Source: a bacterium (GTDB taxonomy: Bacteria > Patescibacteriota > UBA1384 > JAMDBS01 > DAOVQR01). From it: a stretch of 8,083 nt of DNA. The DNA is taken from contig DAOVQR010000026.1 in the NCBI GenBank assembly GCA_030628575.1, forward strand, positions 1-8,083, in the 5' to 3' direction. Shown here piece by piece: positions 1-5,060 of this stretch. Every line of letters begins with the position of its first letter. Position 1 is the stretch's first letter. The notes under the pieces are model-generated. The model worked only from the letters and a program-made list of their open reading frames with translations, searched no databases and was not told the origin of the DNA. The position numbers were made by a program, and so were the translations under genes.

Positions 1-1
1 C

Positions 2-118
2 AATACAACAAATTCATTAGAGGGAAGCTTTGCTCATCTTAAAGAAAAAGTAACAATACATAGAGGACTTAGAATACAAATTAAAAAGAAAATGATTGAA
101 CAAATATTAGCAAATTAG
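2..118 (+). CDS. Transposase, C-terminal fragment (runs off window start)
   Basis: The frame is open from the first bases to the TAG at 116-118, giving 38 residues. The stretch reads NTTNSLEGSFAHLK, then HRGL, then a Lys-rich helix. An N-[ST]-[LI]-E-G-x-F-x-x-L-K block followed by a conserved HxGL resembles the end of DDE/MULE-type transposases (IS256/IS1249-like), where the Glu of the N-S-L-E-G block is usually the last catalytic acidic residue. The upstream part lies outside the window, so completeness and exact IS family cannot be judged. No terminal inverted repeat is recognisable between the stop and the next gene. The call rests on resemblance of a short tail and is moderately secure as a transposase, weak as to family. 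Confidence 0.6.
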   Translation, partial: NTTNSLEGSFAHLKEKVTIHRGLRIQIKKKMIEQILAN

Positions 119-176
119 ACCCATATTTTTGATATTATGCCTAATATTTATAAGTATAATTCAGAAGAGGTGAAAA

Positions 177-551
177 ATGAATAAGAAAATTATTAGTTTA
201 ATTTTATGCTTGTTTATAGTGATTGTAGGTTTTTCATTAATTGGTTGTAATAAGAATTCTAACAACAATTCTAATATTCAAGAAGAAGAAAAATTGTTTG
301 TAGATTTTACTGATGAAGAATTTGATATTTGGAATTATTATCATTCTGAAGCAATAACTCCCGGAGATCAAAAATACATTAAAAAAACAGCTTCTCAATT
401 TAAGATTAGTGAAGAAGAAACAGATAAAATAATAAGAAAAGTTTATAATACCACACCTTCAAAAAAAGAATTTGAGATAACAGAAGAATACAGTAATCTT
501 CGTTCAGCATTAATTACTGAAGATTATAGCGAGGAAGCAATGTTAAAATAA
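177..551 (+). CDS. Putative lipoprotein, interrupted by in-frame TAA
   Basis: The product is 124 residues. It starts with a lipoprotein signal peptide: MNKK, a hydrophobic core (about residues 5-19) and a lipobox LIGC with the lipidated Cys at residue 24, followed by an Asn/Ser-rich linker and an acidic, mostly helical domain. It should be an extracytoplasmic protein anchored by lipid; its function is not recognised. The start is supported by GAGGTG at 166-171, five bases before the ATG. The TAA at 549-551 looks premature. The same frame stays open for 41 more codons to the TAA at 675-677, and the downstream part contains a second copy of a 24-residue motif found at residues 66-89. The gene is therefore probably a full-length lipoprotein of about 165 residues broken by one nonsense change, although the truncated product would still carry the signal. 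Confidence 0.7.
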   Translation: MNKKIISLILCLFIVIVGFSLIGCNKNSNNNSNIQEEEKLFVDFTDEEFDIWNYYHSEAITPGDQKYIKKTASQFKISEEETDKIIRKVYNTTPSKKEFEITEEYSNLRSALITEDYSEEAMLK

Positions 552-677
552 GAACAAGCAATTAAAGAAATGGGAGATAAATATAATTTTTCAGTTGATA
601 AATTAAAAGGAATTGCGGCTCATGTTGCAGGGTGGGAATTAGAAAATACTGAATTTCCTGAAAATCCATATAAATAA
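552..677 (+). pseudogene. In-frame continuation of the lipoprotein gene beyond its stop
   Basis: After the TAA at 549-551 the same frame runs 41 sense codons to the TAA at 675-677. The segment begins EQAIKEMGDKYNFSVDKL and ends ENPYK. Its residues 127-150 (numbering through the stop as codon 125) line up without gaps with residues 66-89 of the upstream part. Both have I-K near the start, an aromatic at position 10, Ser at 13, Ile at 20 and Val at 24. This supports one ancestral protein with two repeats. There is no Shine-Dalgarno site or plausible start that would make it an independent gene. A hairpin terminator candidate lies just after the second stop, as expected for the original gene end. 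Confidence 0.6.
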
Positions 678-693
678 ATTTAAACTTGTTATT

Positions 694-715
694 CCCTGTG
701 GTTTCTGCCACAGGG
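694..715 (+). terminator. Hairpin, probable terminator of the lipoprotein gene
   Basis: CCCTGTGG at 694-701 and CCACAGGG at 708-715 form a perfect 8-bp GC-rich stem with a 6-nt loop. It sits 16 nt after the distal stop at 675-677. The bases that follow (TGATTCATTATTT) are T-rich but interrupted, so termination may be inefficient. Its position after 677 rather than after 551 also supports the longer ancestral gene. Confidence 0.5.
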
Positions 716-753
716 TGATTCATTATTTACTGGCGGTTTATTGCATAATTTTA

Positions 754-759
754 TATAAT
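754..759 (+). promoter_or_regulatory. -10 element upstream of the ASCH-domain gene
   Basis: A perfect TATAAT lies 34 nt before the ATG at 794, after the preceding hairpin terminator. No good -35 hexamer sits at the usual 16-18 nt spacing (the bases there are TGGCGG), so this is a -10-only assignment. Confidence 0.35.
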
Positions 760-793
760 TTATTTACAGAATAAAATTTATTCAAAGGAAATT

Positions 794-1129
794 ATGATCC
801 ATTATATGAATTTGCAAAAAGAACCGTTTCGAAAAATTAAAAACGGTCAAAAAACAATTGAAAGCCGTCTTCTTGATGATAAAAGAAAAAAGATTAGAAT
901 AAATGATATTATTGAATTTCATTTAAAAAATAATGAATCTCAAATAATAAAAACTAAAGTAGTAGAATTACATAAATTTGATGGTTTTAATGATTTAATA
1001 ACAAGTTTAGGTGCTGAAAAATTTGGTTGGGATAGAAAAGAAAAAGTTATTAAAAGATTAAGAAAATTTTATTCTCCCAAAAGTGAAAAAGAGTTAGGCG
1101 TTTTAGGAATTGAAATTAAAAAAATTTAA
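794..1129 (+). CDS. ASCH-domain protein
   Basis: This is a complete 111-residue ASCH-domain protein, about the usual length for single-domain members. The hallmark GxKxxExR is present as GQKTIESR at residues 18-25. The N-terminal MNLQKEPFRKIKNG and the end ELGVLGIEIKK, which would form the last strand of the beta-barrel, also match the family. ASCH domains have a PUA-like fold and are linked to RNA binding; one branch (YqfB) hydrolyses N4-acetylcytidine using a Lys and a Glu. The motif Lys20 is kept here, but substrate and activity cannot be deduced. The start at 794 is preferred over the in-frame ATG at 806 because AAAGGA at 784-789 is 4 nt from 794 and 16 nt from 806. It appears monocistronic, with a -10 at 754 and hairpins after the stop. 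Confidence 0.85.
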   Translation: MIHYMNLQKEPFRKIKNGQKTIESRLLDDKRKKIRINDIIEFHLKNNESQIIKTKVVELHKFDGFNDLITSLGAEKFGWDRKEKVIKRLRKFYSPKSEKELGVLGIEIKKI

Positions 1130-1130
1130 A

Positions 1131-1152
1131 ATATAACTGTCTATTGTTATAT
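1131..1152 (+). other. AT-only hairpin after the ASCH gene
   Basis: ATATAAC at 1131-1137 pairs perfectly with GTTATAT at 1146-1152 around an 8-nt loop, starting one base after the ASCH stop codon. The stem has one G-C pair and no T-run follows, so it is a weak candidate for 3'-end structure. Confidence 0.3.
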
Positions 1153-1185
1153 GGTAATATTATTCTAAATTCACCCTTTATTATT

Positions 1186-1201
1186 CGGGCTTGCTTGCCC
1201 G
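1186..1201 (+). terminator. GC-rich hairpin in the ASCH downstream region, possible terminator
   Basis: CGGGC at 1186-1190 and GCCCG at 1197-1201 form a 5-bp stem with loop TTGCTT. It can be extended by five A-T pairs (ATTAT on the left, ATAAT on the right) across one bulged T. A T6 run occurs only at 1218-1223, too far from the stem for a classical intrinsic terminator, so the role is uncertain. Confidence 0.35.
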
Positions 1202-1225
1202 ATAATGAATCTTGGACTTTTTTGA

Positions 1226-1254
1226 TTGACAAAGGATAAGTTTTCTGCTATGAT
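1226..1254 (+). promoter_or_regulatory. Near-consensus sigma-70 promoter with extended -10
   Basis: TTGACA at 1226-1231, a 17-nt spacer, and TATGAT at 1249-1254 preceded by TGC (1246-1248), an extended -10. This is the best promoter in the window. Predicted transcription starts near 1261, about 96 nt before the ATG at 1357, so the whole leader hairpin at 1291-1341 is transcribed. Confidence 0.75.
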
Positions 1255-1290
1255 TTTGTATTGTAATTGTTCATTAATAAAAAACCTCTA

Positions 1291-1341
1291 AATTATTCAC
1301 CACTTTCTGGAAATTCTTATCCAGAAACATGGTGAATAATT
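1291..1341 (+). promoter_or_regulatory. Long leader hairpin abutting the ribosome binding site
   Basis: AATTATTCACCA (1291-1302) pairs perfectly over 12 bp with TGGTGAATAATT (1330-1341). Inside it, TTTCTGG (1304-1310) pairs over 7 bp with CCAGAAA (1321-1327) around a 10-nt loop, with a small 1x2 internal loop between the stems. The AAGGAG ribosome binding site at 1342-1347 begins at the very next base. In RNA this is a stable two-segment stem sitting flush against the Shine-Dalgarno site. It could set translation rate or protect the 5' end. It could also be a DNA palindrome bound by a regulator or a remnant of a small mobile element. The inverted repeats are seen; the role is inferred. Confidence 0.6.
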
Positions 1342-1356
1342 AAGGAGAATAATAAA

Positions 1357-1581
1357 ATGACATTTGAAAAAGTCGAAAAAATGGTTAAGTTGTATCCAAA
1401 GTTTGTGTCTAAAATTGAAAAATTATTAGACAGAGGAAGAGACAACTGGATAATCTCCCATATTGCCGATGTGGTTTCATCTAAAGCAAAGAAGATAAGT
1501 AGTCAACAATATCTTCACTACTTTTTTACACTGGAGCATATAAGAAAAACAACAGATGAAATCAAAAATGGATACTGGTGA
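1357..1581 (+). CDS. Unrecognised protein, N-terminal part before an in-frame TGA
   Basis: This is a 74-residue basic, mostly helical product ending NGYW before TGA at 1579-1581. I recognise no family, signal peptide or membrane segment. The start is well supported: AAGGAG at 1342-1347 lies 9 nt before the ATG, downstream of a near-consensus promoter. The frame continues without a stop for 146 codons after the TGA (to 2022), so this is probably the first third of a protein of about 220 residues. TGG directly precedes TGA, and the ancestral codon could have been TGG, CGA or GGA. Codon choice (AGG, CTG, GGG, CTC) is less AT-biased than in neighbours, suggesting transfer. Expression signals are unusually good for a dead gene. 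Confidence 0.55.
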   Translation: MTFEKVEKMVKLYPKFVSKIEKLLDRGRDNWIISHIADVVSSKAKKISSQQYLHYFFTLEHIRKTTDEIKNGYW

Positions 1582-1659
1582 AATCAATACAGGTTTTTCA
1601 AAATAATAAAAAAACTGTATGATGACCCAGATTGTCGAAGAGACAAGAGAATAAAAAAT

Positions 1660-2022
1660 TTGTATAAAGTGTTGATTCACCAAATCATTAAGCTGGCAAA
1701 AAAGAATACCAACATGCTACTTAGAGAAGAGAATGTACACATACCAAGTCTCTGGGGACAATTTCAAATCCTAGAGTTTATTGGGGAAGCGTATTCGTAT
1801 CCCGAAAGAATTAACGAAGAATATAAAGAAATGACCAGGGGAGAATATAAAGAAATAGCCAGGCAAGTTTATCTGTTAACTGCAATGGAGTGGGAAAGAT
1901 GTACAGAAGTTTCTCAAGAAGAAAAAAAGAGAAATGTTAAGAAATTTTTAGACAAGGGCGGATGCACATTAGAAGATCTCAAAAAGTGTGACAAGCTAAC
2001 TCATTCGTTTCTCTTCCCATAG
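1660..2022 (+). CDS. Unrecognised protein, C-terminal part after the in-frame TGA
   Basis: This segment lies in the same frame as the CDS ending at 1581, and the frame is open from 1582. The TTG at 1660 is only the first permissible start codon and has no convincing Shine-Dalgarno site; the first in-frame ATG is at 1714. I therefore read it as the distal part of the 1357 gene rather than an independent gene. The 120 residues are charged and mostly helical, with no signal peptide, membrane segment or recognised motif. An 8-residue tandem duplication is visible (EYKEMTRG then EYKEIARQ, DNA 1819-1866). A strong intrinsic terminator follows at 2080-2105. Function is unknown. A truncated, read-through or pseudogene product are all possible. 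Confidence 0.45.
   Translation: MYKVLIHQIIKLAKKNTNMLLREENVHIPSLWGQFQILEFIGEAYSYPERINEEYKEMTRGEYKEIARQVYLLTAMEWERCTEVSQEEKKRNVKKFLDKGGCTLEDLKKCDKLTHSFLFP
1819..1866 (+). repeat. Tandem 24-nt in-frame duplication
   Basis: Two adjacent 24-nt units (1819-1842 and 1843-1866) match at 20 of 24 positions. Both begin GAATATAAAGAAAT and share CCAGG. They encode EYKEMTRG and EYKEIARQ, so the duplication added eight residues without breaking the frame. Confidence 0.75.
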
Positions 2023-2079
2023 CATAGTAGGTTGACGTGGCGGAACAACTATTCCGTAAACATAAAGTGACAATCACGG

Positions 2080-2105
2080 CCCGCATCAAAAATGCGGGTT
2101 TTTTT
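2080..2105 (+). terminator. Strong intrinsic terminator
   Basis: CCCGCAT (2080-2086) and ATGCGGG (2092-2098) form a perfect 7-bp stem with a CAAAA loop, followed by T7 at 2099-2105. It ends the 1357-2022 transcript and insulates the kinase gene downstream. Two weaker hairpins precede it: CGGAA/TTCCG at 2041-2056 and GTGA/TCAC at 2067-2077. Confidence 0.85.
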
Positions 2106-2120
2106 CAAAAAAAATTAGTG

Positions 2121-2126
2121 TATAAT
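2121..2126 (+). promoter_or_regulatory. -10 element 9 nt before the kinase start (leaderless transcript likely)
   Basis: A perfect TATAAT ends 9 nt before the ATG at 2136, so transcription would begin at or next to the A of the start codon. No Shine-Dalgarno site exists between them. The -35 region overlaps the T-run of the preceding terminator and has no good TTGACA match. Confidence 0.55.
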
Positions 2127-2135
2127 TAAATTAAC

Positions 2136-2747
2136 ATGAAAAATACAGAAATAACACCTTATATTGTCTCGATAGATGAATACAAAGAAAAAATTAATGG
2201 CTATACACCAAATAAAGCTTATGAATTTCATACAATGTCAGCAAAGATGGCTGATATTGATTTTTCTAAAATAATAAAAAACCACAAATATAAAAAAGTT
2301 ATATTATTAAGTGGTGGTAGTGCATCAGGTAAAACTGAGTATCTATATACTTATTTAACTGATGAAAATGCGATTATCTACGATGGTACTTTGTCAACGA
2401 TTGAAGGTGCAAAGATAAAAATTAAAAAATGCCTCAAAAATCATAAAACTGTTGAATTACATTTTATTATTCCTGATGATTTTAAACGAGCTTTTGCTGC
2501 ATTTTTAAATAGAGATAGAAAGTTCGATGATATCATTTTTTATCAAACTCATTCTGGCTCAAGAACTGTAATTTTGTGGGTTGCTAAAAATTTTCCACAA
2601 ATTTCAATTAAAATCATAGAAAGTTCGTATAAAAAAGAAAAAATGAAATATAAAATATCCAAATTTAGAAACAGAAATCAACTACTTGAGTATATCAAAA
2701 AATTACAGTATAATATTAATGATATTATTAAAAAGGTAGTTTCATGA
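2136..2747 (+). CDS. Zeta-toxin-like P-loop kinase
   Basis: This 203-residue soluble protein has a clear Walker A, GGSASGKT, at residues 60-67 after strand KKVILLS. Asp83 in IIYDG (80-84) is at the position of the acidic residue that follows strand 2 in zeta-type kinases. Further on, NRDRKFDD (125-132), then QTHSGSRTV (137-145), resemble the Arg and His-containing substrate region of the zeta toxin / UDP-GlcNAc kinase group. Zeta toxins phosphorylate UDP-N-acetylglucosamine and block wall synthesis, but related P-loop kinases modify other small molecules or RNA, so the substrate is open. About 50 residues precede the P-loop. The TGA stop overlaps the ATG of the DUF2188 gene by 4 nt, so the two are translationally coupled. 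The gene lacks a Shine-Dalgarno site and is likely leaderless. Confidence 0.7.
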   Translation: MKNTEITPYIVSIDEYKEKINGYTPNKAYEFHTMSAKMADIDFSKIIKNHKYKKVILLSGGSASGKTEYLYTYLTDENAIIYDGTLSTIEGAKIKIKKCLKNHKTVELHFIIPDDFKRAFAAFLNRDRKFDDIIFYQTHSGSRTVILWVAKNFPQISIKIIESSYKKEKMKYKISKFRNRNQLLEYIKKLQYNINDIIKKVVS

Positions 2748-3016
2748 CAAAAGAAATATTAAAGCCAAAAAACCACAACAATCCATATTTAAAATCATAC
2801 GTACAGGCAGTGAAAAAAGGTTTTGACACACAACACGTAATACCTCACGCAAAAGGATGGGCTGTTAAAAAAATTACTGCAAAAAAAGTATCTGCTGTTT
2901 TTAATAATAAAAAGATGGCGATTTTTAAAGCTCGCAAAATTGCCAAAAATCAAAATAGCGAAGTCATTATATATAATAAACATGGAAGAATAGCTGAAAA
3001 AATCTCATATCAATAA
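2744..3016 (+). CDS. DUF2188-domain protein, partner of the kinase
   Basis: This is a 90-residue basic protein. Residues 30-89 match the DUF2188 pattern: HVIPHAKGWAVKK (31-43), a helix KARKIAKNQNSEVIIY (62-77), then HGRIAEKISY (80-89). The domain's biochemical role is not established. About 29 extra residues precede it, including NPYLKSYVQAVKKGF, which could be a contact helix. The start is fixed by AAAAGG at 2731-2736 inside the end of the kinase gene and by the ATGA overlap at 2744-2747. Coupling to a zeta-like kinase suggests it modulates or neutralises that enzyme, or acts with it. That is inference from gene order alone, and in classical epsilon-zeta systems the antitoxin comes first and is unrelated to DUF2188. 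Confidence 0.8.
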   Translation: MTKEILKPKNHNNPYLKSYVQAVKKGFDTQHVIPHAKGWAVKKITAKKVSAVFNNKKMAIFKARKIAKNQNSEVIIYNKHGRIAEKISYQ

Positions 3017-3084
3017 GATATAATATTTTCGTATAAACTGATTTTTTGTTGTAATAAAAATTTTTGACAAGTATAATTTAAAAG

Positions 3085-3109
3085 TCTGTTTTCAAAAACG
3101 GATTTTTTT
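3085..3109 (+). terminator. Intrinsic terminator of the kinase/DUF2188 operon
   Basis: TCTGTTT (3085-3091) pairs with AAACGGA (3096-3102) over 7 bp with one G-U pair and a 4-nt loop, followed by T7 at 3103-3109. It lies 69 nt after the DUF2188 stop and directly before the typA promoter. A TATAAT at 3072-3077 precedes it, with no gene between. Confidence 0.7.
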
Positions 3110-3111
3110 GG

Positions 3112-3139
3112 TTGACAAAATCACAAAATCAGGTATAAT
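3112..3139 (+). promoter_or_regulatory. typA promoter
   Basis: A perfect TTGACA (3112-3117) and a perfect TATAAT (3134-3139) are separated by 16 nt. Transcription should start near 3146, giving a leader of about 35 nt for typA. Confidence 0.75.
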
Positions 3140-3154
3140 ATATCAATATCATAC

Positions 3155-3184
3155 ATGGGAAAAGGCCCATTTTTATTTTTATGA
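3155..3184 (+). promoter_or_regulatory. typA leader: hairpin plus nine-codon reading frame overlapping the start
   Basis: ATGGG (3155-3159) pairs with CCCAT (3166-3170) around a 6-nt loop and is followed by a T-rich run (3171-3180), a terminator-like shape ending at the typA ATG. The same bases form a short frame from ATG at 3155 encoding MGKGPFLFL. It stops at TGA 3182-3184, overlapping the typA ATG at 3181 as ATGA. typA has no Shine-Dalgarno site at normal spacing, since the nearest purine run, AAAAGG, ends 15 nt upstream. Reinitiation after the small frame would explain translation, and the hairpin could act as an attenuator. The pattern is seen; its function is inference. Confidence 0.4.
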
Positions 3185-5007
3185 ATAATATCAGAAATAT
3201 TGCAATTATAGCTCACGTTGATCATGGGAAAACCACGCTTGTTGATGGTCTTTTAAAGCAATCCAAAACATTTCGTGATAATCAGGCGGAAATGAGTCAA
3301 AATCTTATAATGGACTCAAATGACCAGGAAAGAGAAAGAGGAATTACAATACTGGCAAAAAATACTGCTATAAAATATAATGGCGTGAAAATTAACATTA
3401 TTGATACTCCTGGACATGCTGATTTTGGCGGCGAAGTTGAAAGAACTCTAAATATGGCAGATGGTGTAATTCTGGTTGTTGACGCGCAAGAAGGTCCAAT
3501 GCCGCAAACAAAATTTGTTTTAAAAAAGGCATTGGAACTTAATCTAAAAGTTATTGTTGTGATCAATAAAATTGATAAAAAAAACGCGCAAATTCCAACA
3601 GTTATCAATAAAATATCCGATTTATTTTTAGATTTGGCAACAGATGATAGTCAGTTAGATTTTCCGACTTATTTTACAATTGCCAGAGATGGAAAAGCTT
3701 GGGATAAAATCCCAAATGATTTTTCACAAGATTCTGATTTAACTTGTATTTTTGAAGCAATTATAACTCATATTCCAAAACCAAAAATTCAAGAATCCGA
3801 GGAATTTAAAATGCTAGTTTCTGCACTTGATTATGATAATTTTCAAGGAAAATATGCAATTGGAAAAATTCATTCTGGCATTGCAAAACCAAATACAGAA
3901 ATCAAAATTATCAATTGTAATGGAATCAAAGAAAAATCGAAAATCGAAAAAATTTTTGTCAGTTCTGGTCTGAAAAAATTAGAAGTTAAAGAAGTGCAAG
4001 CTGGCGATATTGTTGCTTTAACTGGAATAAAAAATATTGAAATAGGTGATACAATTAGCCAAGAAAAATTACCTACAACTTTGAAAGGAATTGAAATTAG
4101 TAAGCCAACATTAAAAATGGCAATTTCAGCAAATACTTCTCCATTTTCTGGGTGCGAAGGTCAATTTGTAACTGGGAGGCAAATATTGGATAGGATAAAA
4201 AAAGAATTAGAAACAAATGTATCTATGAAATTAGATATTGAAGATGGTGAATATATTATTTCTGGCAGAGGAGAACTCCATTTATCTGTTTTTATTGAAA
4301 CTTTAAGAAGAGAAGGTTTTGAAATGCAAATTGGAAAACCTCAAGTTATTACAAAAGAAATTGATGGAATTTTATGCGAGCCAATTGAAGAATTGACTAT
4401 TGAAATACCAAACGAATATATAAATACAATAATTACTGAAGTTATTAAACGAAAGGGGAATATCATTTCTCAAGAAGAACAAAATGTCCCCAATGGGGTG
4501 AGATTAGTTTTTGAAATAATTACCCGCGGGATATTAGGACTTAGAAGTAAAATTTTAACTTTGTCTTGCGGCAACGCTGTTACGAATTCGGTATTTTTAA
4601 AATATGAACCCATAATTAAAAATGTATTAAAAATGAGAAACGGTGTATTGATTTCAAGCGAAAATGGAAAAGCCGTTACTTACGGTTTAAATAATGCGCA
4701 AGCAAGAGGAATTACTTTTATTGAACCTCAAACAGAAGTTTATCAAGGAATGATTGTAGGACTTCATTCGCGAGAAAATGATTTAGATATCAATGTTGCA
4801 AAGGAAAAAAAACTTACAAATATCCGCTCTTCTACATCTGATATTTCTGTTATATTAACTCCTGCTACTAAACTTAGTTTAGAACAATCCATTGAGTTTT
4901 TGGAAGAAGATGAACTATTAGAAGTAACACCAAATAATTTACGTTTAAGAAAAAAGATATTAGATCCATTACAAAGAAGACGAACTAAAATAAAATTTAC
5001 TGTATAA
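3181..5007 (+). CDS. typA: TypA/BipA ribosome-associated GTPase
   Basis: This 608-residue translational GTPase has the normal length for TypA/BipA. It binds the ribosome like EF-G and EF4 and helps 50S assembly and growth under stress such as cold. GTPase motifs are intact: AHVDHGKT (11-18), RGIT with the switch I Thr56, DTPGH (75-79) and NKID (129-132). The domain II barrel follows (about 205-300), then the EF-G-like domain III/V segments with SGRGELHLSVFIETLRREGF from residue 361. The TypA-specific C-terminal domain (about 480-608) includes RNGVLIS, EVYQGMIVG, SRENDL, KKLTNIR and the end DDELLEVTP-like block with RLRKK. The start matches the family N-terminus (xRNIAIIAHVDHGKTTL), so 3181 is secure despite the missing Shine-Dalgarno site. 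It has its own promoter and no hairpin terminator afterwards. Confidence 0.97.
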   Translation: MNNIRNIAIIAHVDHGKTTLVDGLLKQSKTFRDNQAEMSQNLIMDSNDQERERGITILAKNTAIKYNGVKINIIDTPGHADFGGEVERTLNMADGVILVVDAQEGPMPQTKFVLKKALELNLKVIVVINKIDKKNAQIPTVINKISDLFLDLATDDSQLDFPTYFTIARDGKAWDKIPNDFSQDSDLTCIFEAIITHIPKPKIQESEEFKMLVSALDYDNFQGKYAIGKIHSGIAKPNTEIKIINCNGIKEKSKIEKIFVSSGLKKLEVKEVQAGDIVALTGIKNIEIGDTISQEKLPTTLKGIEISKPTLKMAISANTSPFSGCEGQFVTGRQILDRIKKELETNVSMKLDIEDGEYIISGRGELHLSVFIETLRREGFEMQIGKPQVITKEIDGILCEPIEELTIEIPNEYINTIITEVIKRKGNIISQEEQNVPNGVRLVFEIITRGILGLRSKILTLSCGNAVTNSVFLKYEPIIKNVLKMRNGVLISSENGKAVTYGLNNAQARGITFIEPQTEVYQGMIVGLHSRENDLDINVAKEKKLTNIRSSTSDISVILTPATKLSLEQSIEFLEEDELLEVTPNNLRLRKKILDPLQRRRTKIKFTV

Positions 5008-5034
5008 AAAAATTATATAAGTTTAAAAATATGA

Positions 5035-5040
5035 TATAAT
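5035..5040 (+). promoter_or_regulatory. -10 element of the HdeD-like operon
   Basis: A perfect TATAAT in the 53-nt gap after typA would start transcription near 5047, just before the GAAAGGA ribosome binding site at 5049-5055. No clear -35 element is visible. Because typA has no terminator, read-through from typA may also feed this operon. Confidence 0.45.
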
Positions 5041-5060
5041 GTATATAAGAAAGGATTTTT

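Noticed and set aside
155..160. TATAAT upstream of the lipoprotein gene as its promoter
   Set aside because: It is only 5 nt from the GAGGTG ribosome binding site, so transcription would start inside or after that site; no matching -35 at good spacing (TTGATA 129-134 is 20 nt away).
1579..1581. UGA read as glycine (code 25) or tryptophan (code 4)
   Set aside because: typA (608 codons), the flavoprotein and other long frames contain no internal TGA, and the kinase ends at TGA 2745-2747 with a coupled ATGA overlap. Another gene is interrupted by TAA, which recoding of UGA would not explain.
1579..1620. Selenocysteine insertion at TGA 1579
   Set aside because: The downstream hairpin is A-T rich and lacks the GU-containing apical loop and stable stem of bacterial SECIS; the protein is not a known redox enzyme, and the residue before is Trp, not a Cys/Sec motif.
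3064..3077. TTGACA next to TATAAT as a promoter
   Set aside because: Only 2 nt separate the hexamers, and a terminator follows at once with no gene in between.
3297..3608. Minus-strand frame inside typA
   Set aside because: It overlaps the fully conserved GTPase domain of typA; shadow frame without Shine-Dalgarno site or recognisable product. The same holds for the other minus-strand frames at 1477-1683, 2795-2983, 5276-5470, 5650-5835, 6176-6529 and 7250-7510.
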